DNA of 64,000 nucleotides from Pseudomonas arsenicoxydans (lineage in GTDB: Bacteria > Pseudomonadota > Gammaproteobacteria > Pseudomonadales > Pseudomonadaceae), in the NCBI RefSeq assembly GCF_900103875.1, contig NZ_LT629705.1, positions 2,861,001 through 2,925,000 on the forward strand, read 5' to 3'. Position numbers and translations under genes: made by a program. Below are positions 16,130 to 25,405 of the stretch, in pieces. Every line of letters begins with the position of its first letter. Position 1 is the stretch's first letter. The notes under the pieces were generated by a model. That model saw only the letters and a program-made list of their open reading frames with translations, searched no databases and had not been told where the DNA came from.

Positions 16130-17141
16130 TAACCGAGCCGTTGCCGCCAAACTGACCAAGGTCGACAAAGCCGCGATTCTGCTGCTGTCCCTCGGTTCCA
16201 CCGATGCTGCACAAGTGCTGCGCCACATGGGGCCCAAGGAGGTCCAGCGTGTGGGTGTGGCGATGGCCCAGATGGGCAACGTGCACCGCGAACAGGTCGA
16301 ACAGGTCATGAGCGAGTTCGTCGACATCGTCGGCGACCAGACCAGCCTGGGCGTCGGTTCCGATGACTACGTGCGCAAAATGCTTACCCAGGCACTGGGC
16401 GAAGACAAGGCCAACGGCCTGATCGACCGCATCTTGCTGGGCGGCAACACCAGTGGCCTCGACAGCCTTAAGTGGATGGAGCCACGCGCCGTCGCCGACG
16501 TGATCCGTTACGAGCACCCACAGATCCAGGCGATCGTCGTGGCGTACCTCGACCCGGACCAGGCCGGTGAAGTGCTGGGCAACTTTGACCACAAGGTGCG
16601 CCTGGACATCATTCTGCGGGTGTCCTCGTTGAACACGGTGCAGCCGGCGGCCCTGAAAGAACTTAACCAGATTCTCGAGAAGCAGTTCTCCGGCAACTCG
16701 AATGCCTCGCGCACCACCCTGGGTGGCATCAAGCGCGCGGCCGATATCATGAACTTCCTCGACAGCTCGATCGAAGGCCAGTTGATGGACTCGATTCGCG
16801 AAGTCGACGAAGACCTGTCCGGTCAGATCGAAGACCTCATGTTCGTGTTCAACAACCTGTCCGATGTCGACGACCGCGGGATTCAGGCATTGCTGCGCGA
16901 AGTGTCCTCCGACGTGCTGGTGCTGGCCCTCAAGGGGTCGGACGAAGGCGTCAAGGAGAAGATCTTCAAGAACATGTCCAAGCGTGCGGCCGAACTGTTG
17001 CGCGACGACCTCGAGGCCAAGGGCCCGGTGCGCGTCAGCGACGTGGAAACTGCGCAGAAAGAAATCCTCACCATTGCCCGCCGTATGGCCGAAGCCGGAG
17101 AAATCGTTCTCGGCGGGAAGGGCGGCGAAGAGATGATCTAA
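16122..17141 (+). CDS. fliG: Flagellar motor switch protein FliG
   Basis: FliG (339 residues) is the rotor protein that contacts the stator and sets rotation direction. Typical segments: KVDKAAILLLSLG at the N-terminus (FliF binding), the EHPQ motif in YEHPQIQAIVV (middle domain) and the charged torque helix in the C-terminal domain (QGALLREV-like and LKGSDEGVKEKIFKNMSKRAAELLRDDLE). Length is standard. It overlaps fliF by 8 bp and is followed 7 bp later by fliH. Confidence 0.97.
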   Translation: MSDNRAVAAKLTKVDKAAILLLSLGSTDAAQVLRHMGPKEVQRVGVAMAQMGNVHREQVEQVMSEFVDIVGDQTSLGVGSDDYVRKMLTQALGEDKANGLIDRILLGGNTSGLDSLKWMEPRAVADVIRYEHPQIQAIVVAYLDPDQAGEVLGNFDHKVRLDIILRVSSLNTVQPAALKELNQILEKQFSGNSNASRTTLGGIKRAADIMNFLDSSIEGQLMDSIREVDEDLSGQIEDLMFVFNNLSDVDDRGIQALLREVSSDVLVLALKGSDEGVKEKIFKNMSKRAAELLRDDLEAKGPVRVSDVETAQKEILTIARRMAEAGEIVLGGKGGEEMI

Positions 17142-17148
17142 GGTCACT

Positions 17149-17958
17149 ATGTCGTCCAAACATGATGAGTCCCAGACCGACCTGATCCGTGGCAAGGCCG
17201 TCGCCGGTTTTGACGTCTGGGCGTTGCCCAGTTTCGATCCTTTTGTGCCAGAGCCCGAGCCGGAACCCGAGCCCGAGCCGCCGGAAATGGAAGAGGTGCC
17301 GCTGGACGAAGTCCAGCCACTGACCCTCGAAGAGCTCGAAAGCATTCGCCAGGAGGCCTACAACGAAGGCTTCGCGGTGGGTGAGAGAGAAGGTTTCCAC
17401 AGTGCCACGCTCAAGGTCCGTCAGGAAGCCGAAGTGATCCTGGCGTCGAAAGTGGCAGGCCTGGAACAGATGATGGTCAGTCTGTTCGAGCCTATCGCCG
17501 AGCAGGACACCCAGATCGAAAAGTCCCTGATCGACCTCGTGCAGCACATCACCAAGCAGGTGATTCAGCGCGAACTGGCCATCGACTCGACGCAGATCGA
17601 AAACGTCATGCGCGAGGCCCTCAAGCTGTTGCCGTTGGGCGCGAGCAATGTGCGCCTGTACATCAACCCGCAAGATTTCGAACAGGTCAAAGCCCTGCGC
17701 GAGCGCCATGAAGAAACCTGGCGCATCGTCGAGGACGTGTCCCTGTTGCCCGGCGGTTGCCGGGTCGAAACTGAACACAGTCGCATCGACGCCACCGTCG
17801 AAACCCGCGTGGCGCAAGTCATGGTCAAACTGTTCGATCAGTTGCATGACCAGGCCTTGCACCCGGCGGAGCCGGATCTGAGCCTGGAATTGCCCATCGA
17901 CGACAAGCCGGCAGAGGCGCCGGTAGAAGGGCTGCCGGACGATCCCGATGCGCCTTGA
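17149..17958 (+). CDS. fliH: Flagellar export ATPase regulator FliH
   Basis: FliH (269 residues) holds the FliI ATPase in check and links it to the C-ring. The protein has a Glu-Pro repeat (about residues 35-45), then an [19 protein letters not shown]xxxG-type helix near 70-85 that is the FliH hallmark, and a conserved C-terminal domain ([13 protein letters not shown], then [12 protein letters not shown]). ATG 17149 is 7 bp after fliG; its end overlaps fliI by 11 bp. The EP repeat probably varies between strains. Confidence 0.93.
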   Translation: MSSKHDESQTDLIRGKAVAGFDVWALPSFDPFVPEPEPEPEPEPPEMEEVPLDEVQPLTLEELESIRQEAYNEGFAVGEREGFHSATLKVRQEAEVILASKVAGLEQMMVSLFEPIAEQDTQIEKSLIDLVQHITKQVIQRELAIDSTQIENVMREALKLLPLGASNVRLYINPQDFEQVKALRERHEETWRIVEDVSLLPGGCRVETEHSRIDATVETRVAQVMVKLFDQLHDQALHPAEPDLSLELPIDDKPAEAPVEGLPDDPDAP

Positions 17959-19306
17959 CCGCACCAGCTTCGCCAAGCGCCTGGGCAGCTACGCCGAGGT
18001 CACCGAGCTTGCCGGGGCGCCGATCCTTGAAGGACGCTTGTTGCGCATGGTCGGCCTGACCCTCGAAGCCGAGGGCTTGCGCGCCGCCATGGGCGCTCGC
18101 TGCATGGTCATCAACGACGACAGTTATCAGCCGGTGCAGGTCGAAGCCGAAGTCATGGGCTTCTCCGGCAGCAAGGTTTTCCTGATGCCGGTCGGCAGCG
18201 TCGCCGGTATTGCGCCGGGTGCCCGCGTCGTGCCGTTGGCCGATACCGGTCGCTTGCCGATGGGCATGAGCATGCTCGGGCGGGTGCTCGATGGTGCCGG
18301 TCGTGCGCTGGACGGCAAGGGTGGCATGAAAGCCGAAGACTGGGTGCCGATGGATGGCCCGACCATCAACCCGCTCAAGCGCGAACCGATCAGCGAGCCG
18401 CTGGACGTAGGTATCCGCACCATCAACGGATTGTTGACGGTCGGCCGTGGTCAGCGTCTCGGCCTGTTCGCCGGTACCGGTGTAGGTAAATCCGTGCTGC
18501 TGGGCATGATGACGCGCTTCACCGAGGCCGACATTATTGTCGTCGGGCTGATCGGTGAGCGGGGTCGTGAAGTTAAAGAGTTCATCGAGCACATCCTCGG
18601 TGAAGAAGGACTCAAGCGTTCGGTGGTCGTCGCGTCGCCGGCGGACGATGCACCGCTGATGCGTCTGCGCGCCGCGATGTATTGCACGCGCATCGCCGAG
18701 TATTTTCGCGACAAGGGCAAGAATGTCCTGTTGCTCATGGATTCCCTGACCCGTTTCGCCCAGGCCCAGCGGGAAATCGCCCTGGCCATCGGCGAGCCAC
18801 CGGCTACCAAAGGCTATCCGCCGTCGGTTTTCGCCAAGTTACCGAAACTGGTGGAGCGGGCCGGCAATGCCGAGAAGGGCGGTGGTTCGATCACCGCGTT
18901 CTACACCGTATTGTCCGAAGGCGATGACCAGCAGGACCCGATTGCCGACTCGGCTCGGGGCGTGCTTGACGGGCACATCGTGCTGTCCCGGCGTCTGGCT
19001 GAAGAAGGCCACTACCCGGCCATCGATATCGAAGCGTCCATCAGCCGGGTCATGCCATCGGTGGTCAGTCCGGAGCACATGACGCGCGCGCAGATGTTCA
19101 AACAGTACTGGTCGCGTTATCAGCAAAGTCGCGACCTGATCAGCGTCGGTGCCTACGTGCCGGGCGGTGATCGAGAAACCGACATTGCGATTTCACTGCA
19201 ACCGGCCATGACCACCTATCTGCGACAGGGTTTGAACGACAACATTGGCATGGCGGCCAGCGAGAACCATCTCGCTACCATCTTCGCCCCGGCAGCGGGC
19301 GGCTAA
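17948..19306 (+). CDS. fliI: Flagellum-specific ATPase FliI
   Basis: FliI (452 residues) is the F1-beta-like ATPase of the flagellar type III export system. Walker A is [13 protein letters not shown], followed by [16 protein letters not shown] and Walker [35 protein letters not shown] and the substrate-binding [21 protein letters not shown] motif are present. The start overlaps fliH and fliJ follows after 6 bp. Confidence 0.97.
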   Translation: MRLDRTSFAKRLGSYAEVTELAGAPILEGRLLRMVGLTLEAEGLRAAMGARCMVINDDSYQPVQVEAEVMGFSGSKVFLMPVGSVAGIAPGARVVPLADTGRLPMGMSMLGRVLDGAGRALDGKGGMKAEDWVPMDGPTINPLKREPISEPLDVGIRTINGLLTVGRGQRLGLFAGTGVGKSVLLGMMTRFTEADIIVVGLIGERGREVKEFIEHILGEEGLKRSVVVASPADDAPLMRLRAAMYCTRIAEYFRDKGKNVLLLMDSLTRFAQAQREIALAIGEPPATKGYPPSVFAKLPKLVERAGNAEKGGGSITAFYTVLSEGDDQQDPIADSARGVLDGHIVLSRRLAEEGHYPAIDIEASISRVMPSVVSPEHMTRAQMFKQYWSRYQQSRDLISVGAYVPGGDRETDIAISLQPAMTTYLRQGLNDNIGMAASENHLATIFAPAAGG

Positions 19307-19312
19307 CCGGTC

Positions 19313-19762
19313 ATGGCCCAGAGCCGTGCGGCACGCCTGGCACCCGTGGTGGAAATGGCTGAAAAGGCCGAAAAAACCGCGGTCATGCGCCTTGGGCACT
19401 TCCAGGGCCAGGTACGTCTGGCGGAAAGCAAGCTCGCCGACCTCGAAAGCTTCCGCCTCGATTATCAGGAACAATGGATCGTACGCGGCAGCAGCGGCGT
19501 TTCCGGTCAATGGTTGCTCGGCTATCAAGGCTTTCTTGCACAACTGGGCACGGCCATCGATCAGCAGCGCCAGAGCTTGAACTGGCACCAGAACAACCTC
19601 AACAAGGCGCGCGAGTCCTGGCAGCAGGCGTTTGCACGGGTTGAAGGGTTGCGAAAACTTGTACAGCGTTACATGGACGAAGCGCGCAAGCTCGAAGACA
19701 AACGCGAACAGAAGCTGCTGGATGAATTGTCCCAGCGGTTGCCCCGGCATGATCCTTATTAA
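19313..19762 (+). CDS. fliJ: Flagellar export protein FliJ
   Basis: FliJ is the coiled-coil stalk of the FliI hexamer, similar to the gamma subunit of F1. The 149-residue protein is almost entirely helical, rich in Glu, Gln, Lys and Arg (LAPVVEMAEKAEKTAVMRLG, then LNKARESWQQAFARVEGLRK), with the expected length. It follows fliI by 6 bp and closes the fliE-J run before the hsb genes. Confidence 0.92.
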   Translation: MAQSRAARLAPVVEMAEKAEKTAVMRLGHFQGQVRLAESKLADLESFRLDYQEQWIVRGSSGVSGQWLLGYQGFLAQLGTAIDQQRQSLNWHQNNLNKARESWQQAFARVEGLRKLVQRYMDEARKLEDKREQKLLDELSQRLPRHDPY

Positions 19763-19839
19763 GAGTTGTTCTTGCCGCCTTACCAAGCAAGTGCTAAACC
19801 TTGTACACGTACGCTCACCCATGACAAGGAAGCCGTTAG

Positions 19840-20145
19840 ATGTCAGTTACTACAGAAACCTCCCAGGACGGGACCAAGCTGACGATTTTGATCAAGGGAC
19901 GCTTCGATTTCGCCAAGCATTCGGAATTTCGTGAGTCCTACGAAAATCTTGAGCCAAAACCGGAATCCTTCGAAGTGAATTTGAAGGACGCCACGTACCT
20001 CGACAGTTCGGCGCTCGGAATGCTCCTTCTGTTGCGTGATCACGCCGGTGGCGAGAGTGCCGAAATCACGTTGAGCCACGCCAACGCCGATGTGCGCAAG
20101 ATTCTCGCGATCTCCAACTTCGAACAAATCTTCGACGTTGCATGA
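19840..20145 (+). CDS. hsbA: STAS-domain anti-sigma factor antagonist HsbA
   Basis: A 101-residue STAS protein with the phosphorylation motif TYLDSSALGMLLLLRDH (Ser56/Ser57). In P. aeruginosa HsbA is phosphorylated and dephosphorylated by HsbR, and its state controls binding to the anti-sigma factor FlgM or to the diguanylate cyclase HsbD, shifting cells between swimming and biofilm. Here hsbA, hsbR and hptB sit together in the same order between fliJ and fliK. The stop overlaps the hsbR start as ATGA. Confidence 0.88.
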   Translation: MSVTTETSQDGTKLTILIKGRFDFAKHSEFRESYENLEPKPESFEVNLKDATYLDSSALGMLLLLRDHAGGESAEITLSHANADVRKILAISNFEQIFDVA

Positions 20146-21857
20146 CTGCCCTGCAGCCGTCGCTTGAACCGCTGACAATCCTCATCGCTGAAGACAGCGC
20201 GGCCGATCGCATGCTGCTGTCGAGCATCGTCCGTCGCCAGGGGCATGCCGTGCTCACGGCTGCCAACGGTGCCGAGGCCGTCGAGACTTTTCGTCTGCAA
20301 CGGCCGCACCTGGTGCTGATGGACGCCATGATGCCGGTCATGGACGGATTCGAAGCGGCGCGGCAGATCAAGGATTTGGCCGGGGAAACCCTGGTGCCGA
20401 TCATCTTCCTGACCTCGCTGACCGAAAGCGAAGCCCTGGCCCGTTGTCTGGAGGCCGGTGGCGACGATTTTCTGGCAAAACCCTATAACCAGGTGATCCT
20501 CGCCGCCAAAATCAAGGCAATGGACCGCTTGCGACGATTGCAGGCCACGGTGCTGCAGCAGCGCGACCTGATTTCCAGGCATAACGACTACTTGCTCAAT
20601 GAGCAGCGGGTGGCCAAAGCCGTGTTCGACAAGGTGGCGCATTCGGGCTGTTTGAACGCACCGAACATCCGCTACCTGCAATCGCCTTATGCGCTGTTCA
20701 ACGGCGATCTGCTGCTCGCGGCGTTCACCCCGGCCGGCGACATGCACGTGCTGCTGGGCGATTTCACCGGTCATGGTCTGCCCGCTGCCGTCGGCGCCAT
20801 GCCTCTGGCTGAAGTCTTCTACGGCATGACGGCCAAGGGCTACGGCCTGGCAGAAACCCTGCGCGAGATGAACGCCAAGCTCAAACGCATCCTGCCGGTG
20901 GATATGTTCTGTTGCGCCACGCTGCTGTGCCTGAGCTTTCAGCGACGTTCGGTGGAGGTTTGGAACGGCGGGATGCCGGACGGTTATCTGCACCGCATCG
21001 CCAGTGGTGAGCGCACGCCGCTGTCGGCGCGACATTTGCCGCTGGGGGTGCTTAGCCCGCAAACCTTCAATGACAGCACCGAAGTGTTTCCGATGGCCGT
21101 TGGCGATCGTGTATTCCTGTTGTCCGACGGGGTCATCGACACCTGCGATGCCAACGAACAGTTGTTTGGCGTGGAACGCTTGCAGCGGGTGTTTGCGGCC
21201 AATCGAGAGCCCGATGCGCTGTTCGAGGAGATCGAGCAGGCGTTGCGGGATTTCCGTGGCGAGGCGCGCGATGACGTGAGCATGGTCGAGATCAGTCTGC
21301 TGGAAGCGGCGCAACTGAGCCCGCCAGCGCTGGTGTATTCCGACAGCGGCCAGTCATGCCCGCTGGACTGGTCGGTGAGTTTCGAGTTTCGTGCCGATAC
21401 CCTCAAACGATACAACCCGTTGCCGTACCTGTTGCAATTACTGCTTGAGGTGCATGGCCTGCGGGCTCAGAGTGGTGCTCTTTACAGTGTACTGGCAGAG
21501 CTTTATTCGAATGCCCTGGAGCATGGCGTGCTCGGTCTGGATTCCAGTCTCAAGCGCGATGCGGCGGGTTTCGCCCGCTATTACCAGCAGCGCAATGAGC
21601 GGCTGGATGAGTTGCGAGACGGTTACGTGCGGGTGCATCTGCAGATCGCGCCGCACGGCGAGGGCGGTCATCTGATTATCCGGGTTGAAGACAGTGGCGC
21701 GGGTTTTGACGTGGCCCGGGTGATGGAGCGTCCCGTCGATGGCGGTCGTCTGTCGGGGCGCGGCGTCAGTCTGATCCGCCAGTTGAGCCGCAACGCGAGC
21801 TGGTCCGACAATGGTCGTAGTGCGCGCGTGGAGTTTTTCTGGGAGGCTCTGGCATAA
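20142..21857 (+). CDS. hsbR: HsbR, response regulator with SpoIIE-type phosphatase and kinase-like domains
   Basis: This 571-residue protein has three domains: a receiver (1-125) with Asp61 in LVLMDAMMPVMDG and Lys in FLAKPYN; a PP2C/SpoIIE phosphatase (about 190-390) with the metal-binding LLGDFTGHGLPAAVGAM and EARDDVSMVEI segments; and a C-terminal HATPase/RsbW-like kinase domain (YSNALEHGVLGLDS, then IRVEDSGAGFDVAR). This matches HsbR, which receives phosphate from HptB and sets the phosphorylation state of HsbA. It overlaps hsbA by 4 bp; hptB follows 30 bp later. Confidence 0.9.
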   Translation: MTALQPSLEPLTILIAEDSAADRMLLSSIVRRQGHAVLTAANGAEAVETFRLQRPHLVLMDAMMPVMDGFEAARQIKDLAGETLVPIIFLTSLTESEALARCLEAGGDDFLAKPYNQVILAAKIKAMDRLRRLQATVLQQRDLISRHNDYLLNEQRVAKAVFDKVAHSGCLNAPNIRYLQSPYALFNGDLLLAAFTPAGDMHVLLGDFTGHGLPAAVGAMPLAEVFYGMTAKGYGLAETLREMNAKLKRILPVDMFCCATLLCLSFQRRSVEVWNGGMPDGYLHRIASGERTPLSARHLPLGVLSPQTFNDSTEVFPMAVGDRVFLLSDGVIDTCDANEQLFGVERLQRVFAANREPDALFEEIEQALRDFRGEARDDVSMVEISLLEAAQLSPPALVYSDSGQSCPLDWSVSFEFRADTLKRYNPLPYLLQLLLEVHGLRAQSGALYSVLAELYSNALEHGVLGLDSSLKRDAAGFARYYQQRNERLDELRDGYVRVHLQIAPHGEGGHLIIRVEDSGAGFDVARVMERPVDGGRLSGRGVSLIRQLSRNASWSDNGRSARVEFFWEALA

Positions 21858-21887
21858 TTCACCCATTCTTGATCAAGGAGTGAGCAA

Positions 21888-22235
21888 GTGGCTGACACAC
21901 ACCTGAATCGCGATGTGCTGAGCACGTTGCGGGAAGTGATGGAAGATGAGTATCCGATGTTATTGGATACCTTCCTGGCAGACTCCGAAGAGCGATTGCT
22001 GCTGCTGCGAAAGGCTGAAGATCCCGTCACGCTGATGGACGCCGCCCATAGTTTCAAGGGGAGCAGCAGCAACATGGGGGCTACTCGCCTCACTGAGCTG
22101 TGCAGTGAGCTTGAGTTGCGCGCCAAACAAAAAAACCTCGCTGGCATTGAAAAGCTGGTCGGGGAAATCGACGATGAATTCGCCTTTATCCGACCGCTGT
22201 ACGAGGCGGAGCGCCAACGCTCTCTCACTGGCTAA
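21888..22235 (+). CDS. hptB: Histidine phosphotransfer protein HptB
   Basis: A 115-residue four-helix Hpt protein with phosphoacceptor His54 in DAAHSFKGSSSNMGA. In P. aeruginosa HptB collects phosphate from the hybrid kinases RetS, PA1611, SagS and ErcS' and passes it to HsbR. GTG 21888 follows an AAGGAG site at 21875-21880. Last gene before the sigma-54 promoter of fliK. Confidence 0.9.
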   Translation: MADTHLNRDVLSTLREVMEDEYPMLLDTFLADSEERLLLLRKAEDPVTLMDAAHSFKGSSSNMGATRLTELCSELELRAKQKNLAGIEKLVGEIDDEFAFIRPLYEAERQRSLTG

Positions 22236-22273
22236 GGCGACCATTCGGCACTTTTGATATCGGTCGGGCAAAC

Positions 22274-22291
22274 CTGGCTCGACCTTTGCTA
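22274..22291 (+). promoter_or_regulatory. Sigma-54 promoter of fliK
   Basis: CTGGCTCGACCTTTGCTA: GG at 22276-22277 and GC at 22288-22289 with 10 bp between. The core TGGCTC-N5-TTGC deviates by one base from consensus. It lies 50 bp before the fliK start, so fliK can be expressed apart from the upstream operon. Confidence 0.8.
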
Positions 22292-22340
22292 TCAACTCCC
22301 TCAACTGTACCTACGATCTCAGTGCAGCGGAGACTGTTTT

Positions 22341-23705
22341 ATGCCCGTTACCCCACATTCGCTTCTTCAGGCTGTCGCCACGGCCAAGACTCAAGCCGCC
22401 AGCGCCAATACCCCGGCACCGGCCGCTGAGCCAGGGAGCAAGGCGTCCAGCTTCGCTGATGTTTACGCCCATCAAGCCCAGAACAAGCCTTCTGTGGTAG
22501 CGGACAAACCTGCCAAACCTGTTGCTGACAGCGGCCCTAAGGGCTCGGGCAAAAAGGATGTGAGCAACGATAAGCCTGCCGCCCCGGAACCGGCGGTTGC
22601 CGATAGCGGCAATTCCTTGCCTGCCGATAAACCGGCGCAGGCTAACGATACAACCACCAGCGATAACAAGACTGACGTCACTGCCACACCTGTGGCCGAT
22701 ACGACGCCTGTGGACCCTGCCTTGATGCCGGGGGTGGTGCCGCTGCCGCTGGTGACTGCGCCGGTCGCGCCATCGGCCCCGCCGGTCGCCCAGAGTCCTC
22801 AGCCGCAGGTTGAAGCGTCAGTGGCCTCTGCCATTGCCGCACCAGCAGCAGCGGCCGCTGCTGCCGATAGCGATTTCGATCCGGCAGCTGACCCGCTCGA
22901 TGCGCTGCCAGCCGTACGCATGGCCATGGAACAGAGTGGTCACGTCTCCGCCAGCAGCCAGGCTCAGCCTAAGGCGACGCCCGCACAGACCCAGGCCGAC
23001 GGGGAACTGACCTCGGCGCAGAATTTTACCGCTGGCATGGCCAGCATGCTCAATGTGCAAGCCGACAAGGACAGCACCAGCCAGGGTGGCGAGAAAGCCT
23101 TCAGCGGTCTGATTGATGACGGCCTCAAGGACCTGAAGAACGCCAGCAGCGATACCCGTGTCGATGATTTCGCTAACCGTCTTGCGGCATTGACCCAGGC
23201 GGCCACCCCCAAGACTGCCAATGCCTTGCCGGTGAACCAGCCAATCGCCATGCACCAGAGCGGCTGGACCGAAGAAGTGGTCAACCGGGTCATGTACCTC
23301 TCCAGCGCCAATCTGAAGGCAGCGGACATTCAGTTGCAACCGGCTGAACTGGGGCGTCTCGACATTCGGGTGAACATGATTCCCGATCAGCAGACCCAGA
23401 TCACCTTCATGAGCGCCCATCCAAGCGTGCGCGAGGCGCTGGACGGGCAAATGCACCGCCTGCGTGACATGTTCGCGCAACAGGGGATGGGTCAGGTTGA
23501 CGTCAACGTGTCCGACCAGTCGCGTGGCTGGCAAGGTCAGGGGCAGGGCCAGGAACAGGCGCAGCAGGGGCAGGGTGGCCGTACCAATGCCAGTGGTGGT
23601 CGCCTCGACGGGATGGATGACGAAATCACCCCGACCGTCGCCGAGGTGGCCGCCACCGCCACCACCAGTGTCATCGGCTCCAGCGCCGTCGACTACTACG
23701 CCTGA
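22341..23705 (+). CDS. fliK: Flagellar hook-length control protein FliK
   Basis: FliK measures hook length and triggers the export switch through FlhB. The 454-residue protein has a long low-complexity Ala/Pro/Asp N-terminal region (about 1-250) acting as a ruler and a conserved C-terminal switch domain: LQLQPAELGRLDIRVNMIPDQ-type region, then SAHPSVREALDGQMHRLRDMFAQQGM. A Gly/Gln-rich tail follows. ATG 22341 has GCGGAGA upstream; a longer frame back to 22254 covers the sigma-54 promoter and is not coding. A second FliK-like gene lies at 44298-45872. Confidence 0.92.
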   Translation: MPVTPHSLLQAVATAKTQAASANTPAPAAEPGSKASSFADVYAHQAQNKPSVVADKPAKPVADSGPKGSGKKDVSNDKPAAPEPAVADSGNSLPADKPAQANDTTTSDNKTDVTATPVADTTPVDPALMPGVVPLPLVTAPVAPSAPPVAQSPQPQVEASVASAIAAPAAAAAAADSDFDPAADPLDALPAVRMAMEQSGHVSASSQAQPKATPAQTQADGELTSAQNFTAGMASMLNVQADKDSTSQGGEKAFSGLIDDGLKDLKNASSDTRVDDFANRLAALTQAATPKTANALPVNQPIAMHQSGWTEEVVNRVMYLSSANLKAADIQLQPAELGRLDIRVNMIPDQQTQITFMSAHPSVREALDGQMHRLRDMFAQQGMGQVDVNVSDQSRGWQGQGQGQEQAQQGQGGRTNASGGRLDGMDDEITPTVAEVAATATTSVIGSSAVDYYA

Positions 23706-23724
23706 TCAAACGCAATAGCCCTCC

Positions 23725-23758
23725 TGTGGGAGCGAGCAGGCTCGCTCCCACATTTTTT
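23725..23758 (+). terminator. Palindromic REP-type terminator after fliK
   Basis: TGTGGGAGCGAGC (23725-23737) pairs perfectly with GCTCGCTCCCACA (23740-23752), followed by seven T residues. The sequence is a Pseudomonas REP half-element with a T-tract, so it probably acts as the fliK terminator. Confidence 0.8.
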
Positions 23759-23800
23759 TGTGGTGTCCATAACTCCCCGCCCAGCACCTGCCTGACACTT

Positions 23801-23818
23801 CTGGCATAACACTTGCTC
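23801..23818 (+). promoter_or_regulatory. Sigma-54 promoter of the fliL operon
   Basis: CTGGCATAACACTTGCTC: GG at 23803-23804 and GC at 23815-23816 with 10 bp between; close to TGGCAC-N5-TTGC. It lies 52 bp before fliL and can drive fliLMNOPQR-flhB. Confidence 0.85.
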
Positions 23819-23867
23819 TTGCCTTGCCGTGCGACTGTGAAAACCCGAATAGTGACGGATTATTGGC

Positions 23868-24365
23868 ATGGCGAAGAGCGACGCAGCAGTAAAAGACCCC
23901 GCAACCAAAGGCAAGATCAAGCTGATCATTGTGATCGTGGTGGCTCTGCTGCTGGCGATTGGCGTGTCTGTGGGGGCGACCTGGTTTTTCATGCACAGCG
24001 CCCAGAGCAAACCTGCTGAGGCGCAACCGGCCGTGGTCGGCAAGCAGCCGGCGATCTTCGAGCCGATGGCGCCGGCCTTCGTGGCCAACTACAACGTGAA
24101 CGGTCGCCAGCGCTACATGCAAGTGAGCATCACCCTGCAAGGTCGCAATCAGGCCGACCTTGAAGCGCTCAAAGTGCACATGCCGGTGATCCGCAACAAC
24201 CTGGTCATGCTGTTCTCCGGCCAGGATTTCGCCACGCTGGCGACCCCGGTCGGCCAGGAGATGTTGCGTCAGAAGGCCACGGCCAGCGTCCAGGAAGTGG
24301 CGCAGAAAGAACTCGGCAAAGTGGTGATTGAACAGCTGCTTTTCACTAATTTCGTACTGCAGTAG
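23868..24365 (+). CDS. fliL: Flagellar basal body-associated protein FliL
   Basis: FliL (165 residues) is a single-pass inner-membrane protein that forms rings around the stator and supports torque. A short Lys-rich cytoplasmic tail is followed by one transmembrane helix (about 18-44, LIIVIVVALLLAIGVSVGATWFFM region) and a periplasmic SPFH-like domain (RYMQVSITLQGRN, then VIRNNLVMLFSGQDF). First gene of a tight operon; fliM follows 9 bp later. Confidence 0.95.
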   Translation: MAKSDAAVKDPATKGKIKLIIVIVVALLLAIGVSVGATWFFMHSAQSKPAEAQPAVVGKQPAIFEPMAPAFVANYNVNGRQRYMQVSITLQGRNQADLEALKVHMPVIRNNLVMLFSGQDFATLATPVGQEMLRQKATASVQEVAQKELGKVVIEQLLFTNFVLQ

Positions 24366-24374
24366 GAACACGAC

Positions 24375-25343
24375 ATGGCCGTGCAAGACCTGCTGTCCCA
24401 GGATGAGATCGATGCGCTGTTGCATGGCGTCGACGATGGTCTGGTACAGACCGATAACGTTGCTGAACCCGGCAGCGTCAAAAGCTACGACCTGACCAGC
24501 CAGGATCGCATCGTCCGCGGACGCATGCCGACCCTGGAAATGATCAACGAGCGTTTCGCCCGCTACACCCGCATCAGCATGTTCAACATGCTGCGCCGCT
24601 CGGCAGACGTTGCCGTCGGTGGCGTGCAGGTGATGAAGTTTGGCGAATACGTGCACTCGCTGTACGTGCCGACCAGTCTCAACCTGGTCAAGATCAAGCC
24701 GTTGCGCGGCACCGCCCTGTTCATCCTCGACGCCAAGCTGGTGTTCAAGCTGGTGGACAACTTTTTTGGTGGCGACGGTCGTCACGCCAAGATCGAAGGA
24801 CGTGAATTCACTCCCACTGAACTGCGCGTCGTGCGCATGGTGCTGGAGCAGGCCTTCGTCGATTTGAAGGAAGCCTGGCAGGCGATCATGGAAGTGAACT
24901 TCGAGTACATCAACTCGGAAGTGAACCCGGCCATGGCCAACATCGTCGGCCCGAGCGAGGCCGTCGTCGTGTCGACCTTCCACATCGAGCTCGATGGCGG
25001 TGGCGGCGACCTGCACGTGACCATGCCGTACTCGATGATCGAGCCGGTGCGCGAGATGCTCGATGCCGGCTTCCAGTCGGACCTGGACGATCAGGACGAG
25101 CGCTGGATCAATGCCTTGCGCCAGGACGTGCTGGATGTCGACGTACCGATCGGCGCCACGGTTGCCCGTCGCCAGTTGCGTTTGCGCGACATTCTGCACA
25201 TGCAGCCGGGGGACGTGATCCCGGTCGATATGCCGGAAGAAATGATCATGCGCGCCAACGGCGTGCCGGCCTTCAAGGTCAAGATGGGCTCGCACAAAGG
25301 CAACCTCGCGTTGCAGGTGATCGAGCCGATCGAGCGCCGCTGA
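24375..25343 (+). CDS. fliM: Flagellar motor switch protein FliM
   Basis: FliM (322 residues) is the C-ring protein that binds CheY-P. The N-terminal CheY-binding peptide LLSQDEIDALLHGV is intact (residues 5-18), followed by a CheC-like middle domain (SLNLVKIKPLRGTALFILD, VDNFFGGDGRHAKIEGREFTP) and a SpoA/FliN-like C-terminal domain (LRLRDILHMQPGDVIPVDMP). Length and order are standard. Confidence 0.97.
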   Translation: MAVQDLLSQDEIDALLHGVDDGLVQTDNVAEPGSVKSYDLTSQDRIVRGRMPTLEMINERFARYTRISMFNMLRRSADVAVGGVQVMKFGEYVHSLYVPTSLNLVKIKPLRGTALFILDAKLVFKLVDNFFGGDGRHAKIEGREFTPTELRVVRMVLEQAFVDLKEAWQAIMEVNFEYINSEVNPAMANIVGPSEAVVVSTFHIELDGGGGDLHVTMPYSMIEPVREMLDAGFQSDLDDQDERWINALRQDVLDVDVPIGATVARRQLRLRDILHMQPGDVIPVDMPEEMIMRANGVPAFKVKMGSHKGNLALQVIEPIERR

Positions 25344-25405
25344 CCGGCGCTCCAATCCCCCTTTAATTCGCTGCTCTTGATTGAGCAGTTGCCCGCCGAG
25401 GACAC

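Noticed and set aside
14324..16327. 667-codon minus-strand frame opposite fliF
   Set aside because: fliF is complete on the plus strand; this is a GC-skew shadow.
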